DNA of 11,681 bases from an uncultured bacterium (lineage in GTDB: Bacteria; Patescibacteriota; Minisyncoccia; Phycocordibacterales; UBA9973): positions 1-11,681 of the forward strand of contig CAIJLF010000128.1 of NCBI GenBank assembly GCA_903821415.1, given 5' to 3'. Each line of letters begins with the position of its first letter. Position 1 is the first letter of the stretch. A program made the position numbers and the translations under genes. Positions 11,668-11,681 of the stretch are shown piece by piece. The notes beneath the pieces are model-generated. The model had not been told where the DNA came from. It worked only from the letters and a program-made list of their open reading frames with translations, and did not search any database.

Positions 11668-11681
11668 CTCCCGATTTTTTA

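Noticed and set aside
1-11681. CRISPR arrays, insertion sequences, transposases, integrases or attachment sites
   Set aside because: No regularly spaced repeats, terminal inverted repeats, recombinase motifs or tRNA genes were found on either strand.

Overview
The window is AT-rich (roughly one third G+C by eye). Genes are short and tightly packed, with 4-bp ATGA overlaps, gaps of 5 to 70 bases and UGA used as a normal stop. No recognisable Shine-Dalgarno sequence precedes any start codon. Together with the many small single-domain proteins, this suggests a bacterium with a reduced genome, most likely a Patescibacteria/CPR lineage that uses genetic code 11. That placement is an inference; there is no rRNA or other marker here to fix it.

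Layout. 1-1013 (+): the end of an unrecognised hydrophilic gene, overlapping a membrane phosphatase of the PAP2_C (sphingomyelin-synthase-like) type, closed by a strong bidirectional terminator. 1022-3331 (-): a three-gene redox operon of an ApbE-type FMN transferase, a six-helix membrane protein resembling ferric-reductase domains but without the usual haem histidines, and an NAD(P)H:flavin oxidoreductase. 3389-5033 (+): a divergent OmpR-type response regulator and histidine kinase, overlapping by 56 bases. 5109-5737 (+): a small rubredoxin gene followed by an exported Gln/Ala-rich coiled-coil protein. 5749-8093 (-): an AhpC-type peroxiredoxin, a VIT1/CCC1 Fe/Mn transporter and an AI-2E-family permease. 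8151-11655 (-): an anchored extracytoplasmic protein, a zinc-ribbon protein, an alkyltransferase-like protein, a small membrane protein, a nucleotidyltransferase-fold protein, a P-loop kinase-like protein and an HExxH putative metallopeptidase.

How it may fit together. The first two thirds reads as a redox and iron neighbourhood: flavin transfer, NAD(P)H oxidation at a membrane, rubredoxin, peroxiredoxin and Fe/Mn transport, with a two-component system in the middle. An 11-bp-periodic direct repeat in the divergent promoter between the kinase system and the ApbE operon, with a related repeat upstream of rubredoxin, suggests that the regulator may control both. The function of the redox operon is inferred, not shown.

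The most striking non-coding pattern is that nearly every gene with its own upstream gap has a -10 hexamer (TATAAT or close) whose last base lies 5 to 7 bases before the start codon. Transcription would then begin at or next to the start codon, so much of this window is probably expressed as leaderless mRNA.
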